Source: Papaver somniferum (taxonomy: Eukaryota > Streptophyta > Magnoliopsida > Ranunculales > Papaveraceae). Taken from it: a stretch of 64,000 nucleotides of DNA. Shown in pieces: positions 22,739-34,213 of the stretch. The stretch lies in contig NC_039362.1 in NCBI RefSeq assembly GCF_003573695.1, forward strand, positions 8,904,088-8,968,087. The letters run 5' to 3'. Each line of letters starts with the position of its first letter. The first letter of the stretch is position 1. The notes beneath the pieces were generated by a model. That model ran no database searches and was not told where the DNA came from. It saw only the letters and a program-made list of their open reading frames with translations. The position numbers and the translations under genes were made by a program.

Positions 22739-24666
22739 TGGTAGCAAAAGGAATATGTCCTAAAACTATGTTTAACCTAAACCTGCAAGTATACAGGGTC
22801 TAAGGTAGTGAGTGAGCAAATAAGGGGAAGTCCACAGGGACAAGGAGGGAGCTATTGTTGTTTTCCTAAATTTCTCTAGTGACAGTAACTAAAAGCACTA
22901 GGGCATTTGAATCCACCCAATAATCCTAAGCTAAGGCAATACCTATTCAACTTATGTTCTTGTTCCTTTCCACGTAAGGATAAAATGGATAATATGCCAA
23001 CCATTCTCACTAACTCACCCCTAGCATAAACTGTCTTCTTACAGTACAGCCTATCACAGGTTCATTTGATCAATTTAGTTAACTATCATCCCTAACAGGA
23101 TAAAATGGATAATAATTCTAGCTATGTTATCTAATTCACTCCTAGCATGAACTGTCTTTTCACAGTACAACTCATCACAAGTGCATTTGAATGCTTTAGC
23201 TAGTAATTATCCTACAACAGTGAACATCATAAGAACATTAAATTGAACAGAAATTTTCTCAACATATGACTAAGGGTTTCATCTACACCCTAGCAAGAGT
23301 AATTAGAACATAGCAAACATTGTGAACAAATATAATTTAGTTCTACTGAACTTGAAATTATGCTAAAAACTGAAATTGTAATTGAAACTAACAATAGAGA
23401 GCACTGGCTAGTCCAGGCTTCTAAGGTTGAGCTCTGGCTAACCCAGGCATACCTTTTACAACATACCCACACTCATATTTATACCCAATTTCAGTTTAGG
23501 GTTCATACCAAATTTTCCTAAAATCAAACATTAAAATAATTGGGATTTCTCACCTAATTCACCTAATTCGGCTATACCCATATCATCTCTGTTCTTCTCC
23601 ATGCTTTTTCAATTGAAAATTGGGGACAATTTCCCAAATACCTAATTTGTCAGAGAAATTAGGGTTTCGAATTTTACCTTCTTTGATGCGATTTCTCTTC
23701 AATTAGCATCGACCCATGTCTTCTCTGCTTCCCTTGCGTAATTCCCATGCTTCCAATTTCTCTCTAGGCTTACCTAATTCACCAATTTCTCACGCCTAGG
23801 GTTTCAAGAAAGAAACGTGAGGGATTGATGGAATAAGTAGCTAGAAGGAAGGGGTAAGTGATGGTGATGTTCGGTGGAGTTGGTGGTTTGGTGGTGGCAG
23901 AGTAGGTGGTGGTGATGGCGGTATAGGCAGAGCAGGTGGTGGCAGGGATGATGATGGAGTTGCAGACGAAGGTCGGGAGAAAGAAGAAGAAAGAAGGAGG
24001 AGAAAACGATTTGGTCGATAGTTTTAGGGTATAGGGTTAGGTCACTAGGGTGTTGAGCGGGTGTAGCAAGGGAGGATGATTTGCGAGGAAATGCGTTGGA
24101 TGTGAAGATGATAGGTGGATCCAACGGTGAGATGAGAGCATGTCTTGAGCGACCGTTAGATGCAAAATACATCTAAACCAATGGTTCAGATTAGAACTAG
24201 GTGTTGTGGTGTGAAGTAGGACCTTCCAGCTTGATGTACCGGTGTTGAAGCGACCATTGGATGCATATGTGGGTTGATCTGATGGCTAAGAACTCGAGCG
24301 AGCGTTGGGCTTGGTCTTGAGCTTAGGTTAGAGTTTGGGCTTAGACAATTCTTAGCCCATTTCTTCTTTTAGACAAATTTCTTCCTCCTTAAGCCCATTC
24401 CTAGCCATTTGGTCTTATGCGCAACATTTTTCGCGGCATCCTTGCGTGGTTCCTTTTGGCTTCCACTACTTTTCTGCTCTTTTTCGCTCTGCAACTCATC
24501 CAAATTTTATTTATTACCTAAAAATACAAAATTAATTAATAAAAATATTTATTCTTGAAAACAATGAAAATACAGAATGTGGGATAAAATGTAGAATTAA
24601 CGCATAAAAGATGAGTTAAAATGCCAACAAAAAGGGATAAATATATACAATATTTGGCACTCATCA
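22739..24666 (-). repeat. LTR 3 (5' LTR of the tandem element)
   Basis: 1,928 bp, TG...CA, followed on the plus strand by ACAGC, the target duplication that pairs with 7595-7599. It appears identical to LTR 2 at the variant sites I checked. Confidence 0.9.
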
Positions 24667-24698
24667 ACAGCACCAAATTATTTACCGATAAAAAAAAA
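24667..24698 (+). mobile_element. SINE 3' part with poly(A) tail
   Basis: This continues the SINE begun at 7530. It starts with the duplicated ACAGC and ends in nine As (24690-24698), directly followed by the 18-bp target-duplication copy. Confidence 0.75.
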
Positions 24699-24716
24699 TA
24701 CAACCTAAAATTCCCG

Positions 24717-25442
24717 ATGTTATATCTTTCACCGCCGCAACTCCCAAACTTAAGATTTTATACTCAACCTATGTTGTGGCCTATAAGGATTGTTTGGATC
24801 CTACATATGCCAAAAAGGATCGTTACGAAGTAAAATAAAAAATTCTTATCCAACTATTTTGCTTAATGCTAATTTATTCCTAATTGATTAGTACTAATTC
24901 AGGGGATTGATTTTGAAAATACGTCAACCCATAATCAATAGAGAACTTGCACTCGTAGATCGATCGTTCTTGATGAATCAAGAACATCAATCGAGAATCT
25001 GTGAATGTTCACGCACTCGTAAACTGATTGTAGGTTTATATTTTTCATTCACGGAGAACATTAGCAATCGGCGTATAAGACTTAGAACACAGACCGATTG
25101 TGAAATTTATTAGTGTTGGTTGATCATCAAAACATGAAAATTTTGATATTTTTGACGTTCTTGATCCATCAAGAATATCAACCCAGGATCGGCATATGTT
25201 CTTAATTTCTATGGATGATTGATCACAATTTATAGATAAGATCCTCCACAAGTGCTAATTGAACCAAAAAAACCCAAAAATGAGGATCTTTTTACATAAA
25301 AATACGTCAGCAATCGATGGATATAGTTCCCCCGTATATCGATTGTAAAAGCCTAAAATTCAAGAGTTTTTCTGTAAATTTTTTTTGCCACAACCAGATT
25401 ACATAAACGCCCTTATTTACCGATTGTAAATATGGGCATTTC
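24717..25442. other. Older repeat flank rich in ACCGATT words and short hairpins
   Basis: No gene. Two similar hairpins occur: GTTCTTGAT-GA-ATCAAGAAC near 24968 and TTCTTGAT-CC-ATCAAGAA near 25158. ACCGATT occurs at 25093-25099 and 25419-25425, with close relatives between. The same words reappear at 34104, 34177 and 36647, right of the Athila-type insertion and on both sides of a solo LTR. All these flanks may therefore belong to one older repeat broken by later insertions. Confidence 0.4.
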
Positions 25443-27430
25443 TGGTGTGAAATGCAAAGACACACAAAAGCTTGCAAGTATACAAGGTCAAGATTTATAA
25501 TATAGTGATGAGTGGGGGTTTGTCCACAGGGAGAGGAGCATACAAGAAGTCTTCCTAGCTAAAGTGTGTAGTGATGATGCAAGGCAAAGCAAGGTAAATG
25601 GCATGAACCAAGGATGCAAGGTAAAGCAGCAAAGAACCAAGGCTTGGAAGCCAAGGGAAAGGTGAGGATTGTGCACTGATTTCAGTGCACAGAAGGCTTC
25701 AAAGTGCAAGAAAAAAAAGCAAGAAAATAAACTGAATTGAAAGCACACAGAACTGAAAATGTAAGTGACTGAGAAGGGATTGGTGGTTAAGCCAAGGCTT
25801 AGGATCCACCTTGTGTCCTAATCAAATGACATGTTTCTAGGTTGTGTTTGATCATATGCATACATCTAGAAATAGAAGAATACTAAATTGCTCAATAGTT
25901 TGCCCCTAGCATTGGATGTCTTTTGACAGCACAGCCAATCACAGGCACTATGTGCATTGGTATCTCCCATTTGCTCAAGCAAAACAGGGAAACAGGAGAA
26001 CTATCCTAGCAACCTGTCAAATGACAGTACACAAGGCTTCAACTGAGCCTTAGCTTAGTGCTATTTAGCTCATGCTAAACATGGATAAAGCAATAACATT
26101 CATCATATGTGATAATTCAAACACAACTAGCAACATTTGAGATAACTAAAAACTTATGCAATTTTCAACTGTTAACTGATAAGCAACTGAAATTGAAATT
26201 CATTAAAATTTTGTGGCAAATTCTCTACTGGCTAGTCCAGAGAGATACACAGTCACTTTTACACACACCACATACTCCTAATTTATACCCAATTACACAT
26301 TTAGGGTTTTCCCCCAATTTTCCCCAAAATCAGAAAATCAGGTGAAATTGATTTACCTAATGTTGATGAGATACTCACTCCATCTCGTCGACCCACTCTT
26401 CTTCTGCTTCTTCTCGTTCCTCTCATGCTCCAATTGTTGCTTTAACATCACTTATATCCCCAATTTCTCACCTAGGGTTTCAGTGAGCAGAGCGATGAGA
26501 AATTGGAGAAATTAGTGATGTTAAAGAGATAGTACGTGATGGTGGAGGTTATGGTGATGGTTGAATGATTTGGGGAAAGGATGGTGGAGTGATTTGGGGG
26601 AGAAGATGGTGGAGTGATTTGGGGGAAGGGTCACTGTTGGAGGAGAGGGGAAGAAGAAGAAAGAAAGAGGAGAAGAATGGGTCGATAGTTTAGGGTATAG
26701 GTATAGGTTGCTAGTGTGTGAGGCGGGATATCAAATTTCGATGTTGGCGAATCTGAGTCACTGGATGCGAAGCTGGTAGGTGAATCGGATGGCTACCCCT
26801 GAAGAGGCTGGTAGCGACCGTCGGATGCTTTGATACAACAAAATCAACGGCGAAGATCGAGGTTAGGTGTTGTAGTGTTAACCGGAAGTATCGATATTTG
26901 ATGAACAGGCAGAGAAGCGACCGTAGGATCTAAATATGATCTAATCTGAAGGCTTGGAATTTAGGCACTATGGTGTTTTGCAGGAGCTTCAGATTTTGAT
27001 GCGCGATGAAGGAGCGACCATCGGATGATGAGATGGATCCAATCCGACGGCTGAAGATGGAGGCGGTTTTGGTTATAGAAAATGGGTTTGGGTAAGGGTT
27101 TTGGGCTTGGAAAACCTTGAGCCCACTTCTTCTTTAAGAACAACTTTCTTCTTCTTGAGCCCATTTCCAGCTTTTTGGACGTGCGCTCCATTCTTTGCGG
27201 CTTCCTTGCGTAATTTCTCCCGGCTTTTCACCACTTTTCTGCTCTTTGTGCTCCGCAACTCATCCAATCTTTATTTATTACCTAAAAATGCAAAATTAAG
27301 TAAGAAAAATATTTATTCTTGAAAACAATGAAAATACAGAATATGGGATAAAATGTAGAATTAATGCACAAAAGATGAGTTAAATGCCAACAAAAAAGGG
27401 ATAAATATATACAATATTTGGCACTCATCA
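25443..27430 (-). repeat. 3' LTR of the Athila-type element
   Basis: About 1,988 bp, plus-strand ends TGGTGTGAAA...CTCATCA. The roughly 200 bp next to the polypurine tract match the tandem element's LTR closely. The centre is diverged but collinear, with a shared motif GGCTAGTCCAG. A TATA-like box TATAAAT is the complement of 26281-26287. The five bases before it are ATTTC (25438-25442); no partner copy is available because the other end is lost. Confidence 0.8.
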
Positions 27431-28955
27431 AATACCCCCAAACCTGAATTTTACTTGTCCTCAAGTAAAACAAAACTAAGGAAATCCTAACTATACCACT
27501 GTCGCTGGTCTCTCGAATGCATTTAGCGTATGCACTAAGCCTTTTAAACCACTAAGTGTCCCTAGTGGACGAGTTGAAGTCTCGTGAAGGTTTGCTTAGA
27601 ACGTACCTACAAAGTTCTAGGTCAAAATATAAGCTCAGATTCCATCAAATGTGACATGTGCAAAACAGTTTAAGCTCACAGCAAAATGGAGATGTCAATC
27701 TAGCTATCGAAGGCACAATCCTAGCACTGATAACAAAAAAAGACATGTGATAAGAGTGTAAAGTGTATCTACACATGTGTAAAGAAAGATCTGAAGTTAT
27801 GACTACTAATCACCAAGAGATAGTTTCTCAGGCTAAGAACTGAGGTCGAAATCTAGCTAGCTGTCCGGACTTTACGAGAATTGTGAATGAGTTGGAGGTA
27901 TTTCACAATTACTCGCGTTGTACATAAATGGCATACACCCTCCTTGCTTATTACAATAAAACACAAAAGATGACTCTTTACATGACTCTTATTTACATTG
28001 ACTATTCTCTTTTTATTTTTGGAACAAGAGATGATGGAATTGATAAATACTTGATTTTTTTTTTTTTTTTTTTTTTTGGTATAAGGAAACACTTTTGATA
28101 CATATACAAAAGGAAACAAAAATTACATGACACTTTGCAAGAGGTAGCCCTTTTTGATGCACCCAGTTAAATTCGATGGTTGTCTTTCTTAATGTAACCT
28201 CCACCTTCTATCCCAACCAACCAAAGAACAAGCTAGTCAAGTTTCGTTCAGTATTCTAAAGTGATTGGCAATCGTAACTTCCTATCAAACACCTTGAAGA
28301 TCGAGGCCATACATGTATTGGTAGATCGTGCGCGTGCAAATTTCTTATCACAATGTGAATTGTGCTAGAATCAGGGTGCCTAAATATCTAGACTAAGACT
28401 CCTAATAAAAATACATATTTGCACAAGAGTCAACATTTCAAGGTAAATGAGCTCCATTTTTTATGATTTTTCATTTTTTTTAATTTTTTTTGAATTTTGA
28501 TTTTTCAATTTTTTTGGAATTTTTCAATTTTTTCAAAAAGAAGAAGGAGTTCGTTTTCAATTATAGTATATTATCATGGTATCTACTTTTCACCCCCAAA
28601 CCTAAACTAAACATTGTCCTCAATGTTTCAAAATATGGAAAGAATTAAAATGCAACATATGGAAAGGGACATGCTGAGTAGAGTAAAAGGAGAGAGAATA
28701 CCCGATTTCGGCGAAAGCAGAATTAAAACTCCGATATCCAAGGCAAAACTCCAACATATTTCAGAGTCACAATGGATGAGCACAAAATATATACAAAAGG
28801 AATTTTAACTAACACATTATCTACAAGAAAATTTGGTTTTTAATGGGATTGGACTTTTTGGAAAAATTTGGTTTTGTTGGGAAAAAGAAAAATTTTGGTT
28901 TTTAGGGAAAAATTTGGAAAATTTTTTTGGTTTCTTAGGGAAAGAGTGGACCAGT
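27431..28955 (-). other. 3' internal non-coding region of the Athila-type element
   Basis: It starts with the polypurine tract (27431-27445). No envelope-like ORF is found, although Athila elements often have one here. The first ~1.35 kb are shared with both units of the non-autonomous element. The last ~150 bp before the pol stop are AAATTTGG/TTTTGG-rich low complexity. Confidence 0.75.
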
Positions 28956-31900
28956 TTAGTCCACATAGACTGGGTCCTCCAGGTCGGTTGTTTCAATGTC
29001 GGGTGGAAATGGCTCAAGGAATGGCTTTAATCTCTGCCCGTTGACTTTGAAAACGTTCTTGTTGGAGACATCCTCCAGCTCTACAGCTCCATGAGGAAAA
29101 ACTGTGCGTACTAGGTACGGACCCTTCCATCTGGAACGCAGTTTTCCTGGAAAAAGATGTAATCGGGAGTCATACAGCAAGACTTTCTGACCAGGAGTGA
29201 AGGATTTGCGTAGAATACGCTTGTCATGAAACATCTTCATCTTCTGCTTGTACAGCTTGGCACTGTCATAAGCCTCATTTCTCAATTCTTCCAACTCGTT
29301 GAGTTGAAGTTTCCGTTGAATTCCAGCTTCGTCCAGAGAAAAATTCAGCTCTTTGATTGCCCAGTAGGCACGATGTTCTAATTCCATAGGTAGATGGCAC
29401 GGCTTTCCATACACTAGACGATAGGGGGACATGCCAATTGGTGTCTTATAAGCTGTTCTATAGGCCCACAAAGCATCATTCAATCTCAATGACCAATCTT
29501 TCCTGGACGGGTTGACCGTCTTCTCCAGAATGTGCTTAATTTCCCTATTAGACACTTCCACTTGTCCACTAGTCTGAGGGTGGTACGGAGTAGCAACCTT
29601 GTGAGTTATGCCATACTTGCGTACTAAAGACTCAAAGTACTTGTTACGAAAATGTGAACCGCCGTCACTGATGATAGCTCTAGGGGTACCAACACGTGAA
29701 AATATGTTCTCCTTTAGAAATGAAAGTACCACCTTGTGGTCATTTGTTCTGGTTGCTATGGCTTCTACCCACTTAGAAACGTAATCAACTGCGACTAGGA
29801 TGTACAACTTGCTGTCAGACATGGGAAATGGACCCATGAAGTCTATCCCCCAAACATCAAAAATCTCCACAATCAAAATGGGGTTCAATGGCATCATGTT
29901 TCTCCTCGAAATGCTTCCTAGCTTTTGACAGCGTTCACAAGCAACACAATAATCATGGCAATCCTTGAACAATGATGGCCAATAGAATCCACACTGCAAG
30001 ATCTTTGCAGCGGTTTTCTTGGCACTGAAATGGCCTCCACATGCTTGGTCATGACAGAAAGATATCACATATTTCTGTTCAGTGTTGGGGACACATCTCC
30101 TAATGATTTGGTCTGGGCAGTACTTAAACAAATATGGGTCATCCCAAAGGAAATGTTTGACTTCAGCCAGGAATTTAGAGCGGTCTTGTCTCGACCAACG
30201 TGAGGGCATCCTACCTGTAGCGAGGTAGTTAACAATATCAGCAAACCAAGGAAGGTCTGAGATAGACATCAGTTGTTCATCTGGGAATGATTCTCTAATC
30301 AGCTCACATTCATCAATAGACTCTAAAGTTAATCTAGACAAATGATCAGCAACCACATTCTCACAACCTTTCTTATCACGGATTTCGAGATCGAATTCCT
30401 GTAATAAGAGTATCCATCGAATAAGGCGAGCTTTAGCATCCTTCTTGGAAAGAAGATACTTCAAAGCCGCATGGTCTGTGTATATGATGATCTTAGACCC
30501 TATCAGATAAGATCTAAACTTGTCTAATGCGAAAACGACGGCAAGCAATTCCTTCTCGGTAGTTGAATAATTTAGTTGGGCATCATTAAGGGTTTTGCTA
30601 GCATAGTATATCACATATGGTAGTCTATCAACTCGCTGTCCTAAAACAGCACCAACAGCATAATCAGAGGCATCACACATAAGTTCGAACGGAAGCTTCC
30701 AATCGGGTGGTCGGACTATAGGAGCGGTGGTGAGAAGTGTTTTTAATTCCTCCCATGCCTTCACACAAGCAGCATCGAAATTGAAGGCAACATCTTTGGA
30801 GAGAAGACTGCACAGAGGTCTGGAGATTTTGCTGAAATCTTTGATGAATCGCCGGTAAAAACCAGCATGACCTAGAAATGATCTGATCTCCTTCACAGAA
30901 CAAGGTTGTGGTAGATGTTGAATGAGGTCAACTTTAGCTTTATCCACTTCAATTCCTTTCTCTGAGATGATGTGTCCTAGAACTATTCCTGAATTCACCA
31001 TAAAATGGCATTTTTCCCAATTTAGAACAAGGTTCTTTTCTTTACATCTGGATATCACGAGGGCAAGATGCTTCAAACATTCGTCAAACGAGGAACCAAA
31101 AACAGAGAAATCATCCATAAAGATCTCGAGAAAACTATCTATCATGTCAGAAAAAATGCTCATCATGCAACGCTGAAAAGTAGCAGGTGCATTACACAAC
31201 CCGAAGGGCATACGTCTATAAGCAAACGTCCCAAATGGACACGTGAATGTAGTTTTTTCCTGATCTTCTGGAGAAATGTGAATTTGGTTATAACCGGAAA
31301 AGCCATCTAGAAAACAGTAGTGACTGTGTCCAGACACACGTTCTAGCATTTGGTCAATGAAAGGGAGCGGGAAGTGATCCTTCCTTGTTACTGTGTTCAA
31401 CTTCCTGTAGTCGATGCATACTCGCCATCCTGTGGTTGTACGAGTAGGGACTAATTCATTCTTGTCGTTCTGAACAACAGTAATGCCTGACTTCTTAGGC
31501 ACAACTTGAATGGGACTAACCCATTTTCTATCGGGAATTGGGTATATGATACCTGCATCAAGTAGTTTCAGGATCTCTCCTTTGACTACATCTCTCATGT
31601 TAGGATTAAGTCTCCTTTGCATTTCCCTCGATGGTTTGGCATTCTCTTCAAGGTTAATGTGGTGCATGCAAATGGTGGGACTAATTCCTTTGACATCTGA
31701 GATGGTCCATCCTAAGGCCTCTTTGTGTTCCTTAAGTACTTCTAAAAGCTTACTTTCCTGTTCCGTGTCTAAACATGATGAAATAATGACAGGTAAAGTA
31801 TCAGAAGAACCTAGGAATGCGTACTTCAACGTACTAGGCAACGTTTTCAATTCAAGCTTGGGTGGCTCAACAATGGATGGAATAAGCTTGGAATCAGAGA

Positions 31901-33791
31901 GTAGGGGTGGTTCCACTTCATATTTCCTTTCAGTGACGTCCATTTGAGGTACAGATTCGAGCAGAGATAGGACGTCACTACAGTATGCATCATCATAGGA
32001 ATCAGGGTTAAAGTTCTCCATACATGCTTGAAAGGGGTCGACGGATAGAATGTTAGTCAACGAATCTTGCATTAATCCTTCAATCATATTAACTTCATGC
32101 ACATCATCATCATCAAGATTCACAGGTTGTTGACTAATATCGAACACATTCAATTCTACAGTCATGTTACCAAAAGACAGTTTTAACACTCCATTCCGAC
32201 AGTTGATGATCGCGTTGGACGTAGCCAAGAAAGGACGTCCTAAGATGACAGGAATGTGACAGTCTGGGTTTTGTACAGGTTGAGTGTCTAAGACAATGAA
32301 GTCTACGGGAAAATAGAATTTGTCAACCTTGATCAAAACATCTTCCACCACTCCACGAGGAATCTTGACAGATCGGTCTGCCAGTTGTAGAGTGATAGAT
32401 GTTGGTTTCAACTCCCCAAGACCTAACTGCTCATAAACAGAATATGGCAGTAGGTTAACACTTGCACCTAGGTCTAATAACGCTTTATTGACCGTGTGTT
32501 CTCCTATAGTGCAAGAAATTGTTGGACATCCTGGATCCCTAAACTTGGGTGGAGTTTTGTTCAGAATGATGGAACTTACCTGCTCAGCTAAGAAAGCACG
32601 TTTTTGCACATTGAGCTTGCGCTTTTGAGTACACAAGTCTTTGAGGAATTTGTCATAAGCAGGGATTTGCTTGATTGCTTCAAGAAAAGGAATGTTGATG
32701 TTGACTCTCTTGAACAGATCTAACATCTCATTGTAATGGGTACTTTTCTGTTGATAGATCAATCTTTGAGGAAATGGGGCAACAGGAAGATGAGTTGGCA
32801 AAGGGACATTCACAGCAGTAGAATTGTCAGATTTTCCAACTTGCTCAGATTCTTTGGTTTTCTGGGGTTGTGGAGACAGCGTGGAATTTGTATCAGATTC
32901 ATTAGGTTCGCCCACGTTGTTCTCGATGACTTTACCACTTCGGAGGGTGGTAATGGCATGGATTTGATCGGGTGAGGTTTCAGTGCAGGATGTTGTGCCT
33001 GTTTGAAATATCCTCTTTGGATTTTGTTGGGGTTGGCTCGGAAGTTTACCCTTTTCTCTCTCACATATTTGATCCATCTTTTGATCTAGATTTTTCTGAC
33101 TTTGCATCAAACTCTGGAACATTTCCTCTAGGGTGGACAATCTCTTGTCGGTATTGTGTTGAGGATATGATTGTTGTTGAGAGTTTGATTGTTGTTGAGG
33201 GTTTCTCGGGTGTTGATAACCTTGATTGTTCTGATATCCCTGATTGTTTTGATATCTCTGATTGGGTTGAGATGGTCCTCCTTGAGTGGGTCCTTTTGAC
33301 CATGAAAAGTTAGGGTGGTTTCTCCATCCTGGATTGTAGGTCTGTGAATAAGGGTTATGCTCTGGTTTTTGAAACATGGCATATGCCTGTTCAAGCCTAG
33401 ACTCCTGGACTGCAAGCAAATCTGGACAATTTTGGAATTGATGGTTGGGGTCGTTACAAGCAGCACAAACAGACGAAGCGACATGTTCTCGGAGAGTAGT
33501 GGTGGAAGGTTTTGAATTTTTATGTAGTTCTAACTCTTCTAATCTCCTAACTATTGATGCCATGTTTGCTCTTCCCTCAAAATCCGCTTTAATCCTAAAA
33601 GCCTTTGCTTCGGATGTAGTCTTTCTGGTTTCACGGATGGATTCCCACTGTTGCGTCTTTTCAGCTACTTCAATCAAGAAGTCCCAAGACGCGTCAGCAG
33701 TTTTATCTACGAATAGACCATTACACATCGACTCAACCGTTGTTCGGGTGGACACATCTAGACCTTCATATAAATTTGCACAAGTCTCCAT
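28956..33791 (-). CDS. Gag (C-terminal part)-Pol polyprotein, Ty3/gypsy Athila type
   Basis: One uninterrupted frame of 1,611 codons. Order: Gag C-terminal part with zinc knuckle [14 protein letters not shown] (109-122) and Asn/Gln/Tyr-rich repeats (178-210); aspartic protease with DLGAS at 440-444 and ILGRPF (516-521); reverse transcriptase with FMDDF (891-895); RNase H with Asp1040, Glu1079 and Asp1106 in CDAS, TEKE and YTDH; integrase zinc finger (His1247, His1254, Cys1285, Cys1288) and a likely DDE triad (Asp1317 in GIDF, Asp1376 in SDGG, Glu1412 in GQVE). It would copy and insert element RNA. The listed start is not the true Gag start: Gag residues continue upstream in another frame (33795-33872) after what looks like a 1-bp deletion near 33775. 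No pol lesion is visible. Confidence 0.9.
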   Translation of the reverse strand: METCANLYEGLDVSTRTTVESMCNGLFVDKTADASWDFLIEVAEKTQQWESIRETRKTTSEAKAFRIKADFEGRANMASIVRRLEELELHKNSKPSTTTLREHVASSVCAACNDPNHQFQNCPDLLAVQESRLEQAYAMFQKPEHNPYSQTYNPGWRNHPNFSWSKGPTQGGPSQPNQRYQNNQGYQNNQGYQHPRNPQQQSNSQQQSYPQHNTDKRLSTLEEMFQSLMQSQKNLDQKMDQICEREKGKLPSQPQQNPKRIFQTGTTSCTETSPDQIHAITTLRSGKVIENNVGEPNESDTNSTLSPQPQKTKESEQVGKSDNSTAVNVPLPTHLPVAPFPQRLIYQQKSTHYNEMLDLFKRVNINIPFLEAIKQIPAYDKFLKDLCTQKRKLNVQKRAFLAEQVSSIILNKTPPKFRDPGCPTISCTIGEHTVNKALLDLGASVNLLPYSVYEQLGLGELKPTSITLQLADRSVKIPRGVVEDVLIKVDKFYFPVDFIVLDTQPVQNPDCHIPVILGRPFLATSNAIINCRNGVLKLSFGNMTVELNVFDISQQPVNLDDDDVHEVNMIEGLMQDSLTNILSVDPFQACMENFNPDSYDDAYCSDVLSLLESVPQMDVTERKYEVEPPLLSDSKLIPSIVEPPKLELKTLPSTLKYAFLGSSDTLPVIISSCLDTEQESKLLEVLKEHKEALGWTISDVKGISPTICMHHINLEENAKPSREMQRRLNPNMRDVVKGEILKLLDAGIIYPIPDRKWVSPIQVVPKKSGITVVQNDKNELVPTRTTTGWRVCIDYRKLNTVTRKDHFPLPFIDQMLERVSGHSHYCFLDGFSGYNQIHISPEDQEKTTFTCPFGTFAYRRMPFGLCNAPATFQRCMMSIFSDMIDSFLEIFMDDFSVFGSSFDECLKHLALVISRCKEKNLVLNWEKCHFMVNSGIVLGHIISEKGIEVDKAKVDLIQHLPQPCSVKEIRSFLGHAGFYRRFIKDFSKISRPLCSLLSKDVAFNFDAACVKAWEELKTLLTTAPIVRPPDWKLPFELMCDASDYAVGAVLGQRVDRLPYVIYYASKTLNDAQLNYSTTEKELLAVVFALDKFRSYLIGSKIIIYTDHAALKYLLSKKDAKARLIRWILLLQEFDLEIRDKKGCENVVADHLSRLTLESIDECELIRESFPDEQLMSISDLPWFADIVNYLATGRMPSRWSRQDRSKFLAEVKHFLWDDPYLFKYCPDQIIRRCVPNTEQKYVISFCHDQACGGHFSAKKTAAKILQCGFYWPSLFKDCHDYCVACERCQKLGSISRRNMMPLNPILIVEIFDVWGIDFMGPFPMSDSKLYILVAVDYVSKWVEAIATRTNDHKVVLSFLKENIFSRVGTPRAIISDGGSHFRNKYFESLVRKYGITHKVATPYHPQTSGQVEVSNREIKHILEKTVNPSRKDWSLRLNDALWAYRTAYKTPIGMSPYRLVYGKPCHLPMELEHRAYWAIKELNFSLDEAGIQRKLQLNELEELRNEAYDSAKLYKQKMKMFHDKRILRKSFTPGQKVLLYDSRLHLFPGKLRSRWKGPYLVRTVFPHGAVELEDVSNKNVFKVNGQRLKPFLEPFPPDIETTDLEDPVYVD

Positions 33792-33872
33792 TTTTCAAAA
33801 CCATGATGGGGACATTGGAGCAATAATTCATTGAATCTCTCCAGGTATCTAGCTAAGGTCTCACATCTAGAA
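33770..33872 (-). pseudogene. Gag fragment upstream of a frameshift
   Basis: The minus-strand frame reads CETLARYLERFNELLLQCPH..., a standard plant gypsy Gag segment that should run into the YEGLD block at the start of the downstream frame. The two are out of register across a short T-run, consistent with a 1-bp loss. Beyond about 33872 the Gag similarity stops abruptly. Confidence 0.65.
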
Positions 33873-34213
33873 ATTAACTGTTTTTCTCATAATTTCTTCA
33901 TCCGATGTCAGGATGATCTCATTCTTTTTGCATTGAACTCGTATATTCTTTTTCTATGACATATAGATAAAAAACTTCTGGGTTTGTACAAGTTCTAATT
34001 GATCTTGATTCCAAGGTTTCCATCTTTGCATATCGTACTCTTAAATCAAGAAAAATTGGGCATTTTCTTTAACCATAATCGATCTGTATGAATGTCCACA
34101 TCGACCGATTATGGGTTTGATGTTCTTCAAACATTAAGAACATTAAAAAAATCGGTCTACGTGGTCATGAACATCGACCGATTTTTACCGAACCGGTTAA
34201 TGCGGACATGAAC
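33873..34213. other. Flank between the Athila-type element and a solo LTR
   Basis: No gene. It contains ACCGATT at 34104-34110 and 34177-34183 and the reverse form ATCGGT at 34151, resembling 24717-25442. Confidence 0.4.

Larger units (their letters stand above)
7600..24666 (-). mobile_element. Tandem non-autonomous Athila-like LTR retrotransposon (3 LTRs, 2 internal regions)
   Basis: On the minus strand the order is LTR (24666-22739), internal (22738-17942), LTR (17941-16014), internal (16013-9528), LTR (9527-7600). Each LTR is 1,928 bp and starts TG and ends CA. The outer ends are flanked by the same 5-bp ACAGC (7595-7599 and 24667-24671), so the whole array behaves as one insertion. Each internal region has an 18-nt tRNA-Asp-type primer site beside the upstream LTR and a G-rich polypurine tract beside the downstream one. 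No protease, RT, RNase H or integrase is visible in any frame; the only sizeable ORF is gag-like. This fits the class called TR-GAG or large non-autonomous elements. The LTRs are nearly identical, so it is young. The tandem form is best explained by unequal LTR-LTR recombination, unless the assembly duplicated a unit. Confidence 0.85.
25443..33872 (-). mobile_element. Athila-type Ty3/gypsy retrotransposon, 5'-truncated
   Basis: The 3' LTR (25443-27430), polypurine tract, 3' non-coding region and a long gag-pol frame are present. The 5' LTR, primer site and N-terminal half of Gag are missing: homology stops in Gag at about 33872 and unrelated sequence follows. The RT and protease style ([29 protein letters not shown]) places it with Athila-group elements. 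Its LTR ends and PPT-side 1.4 kb match the non-autonomous tandem element. Confidence 0.85.
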
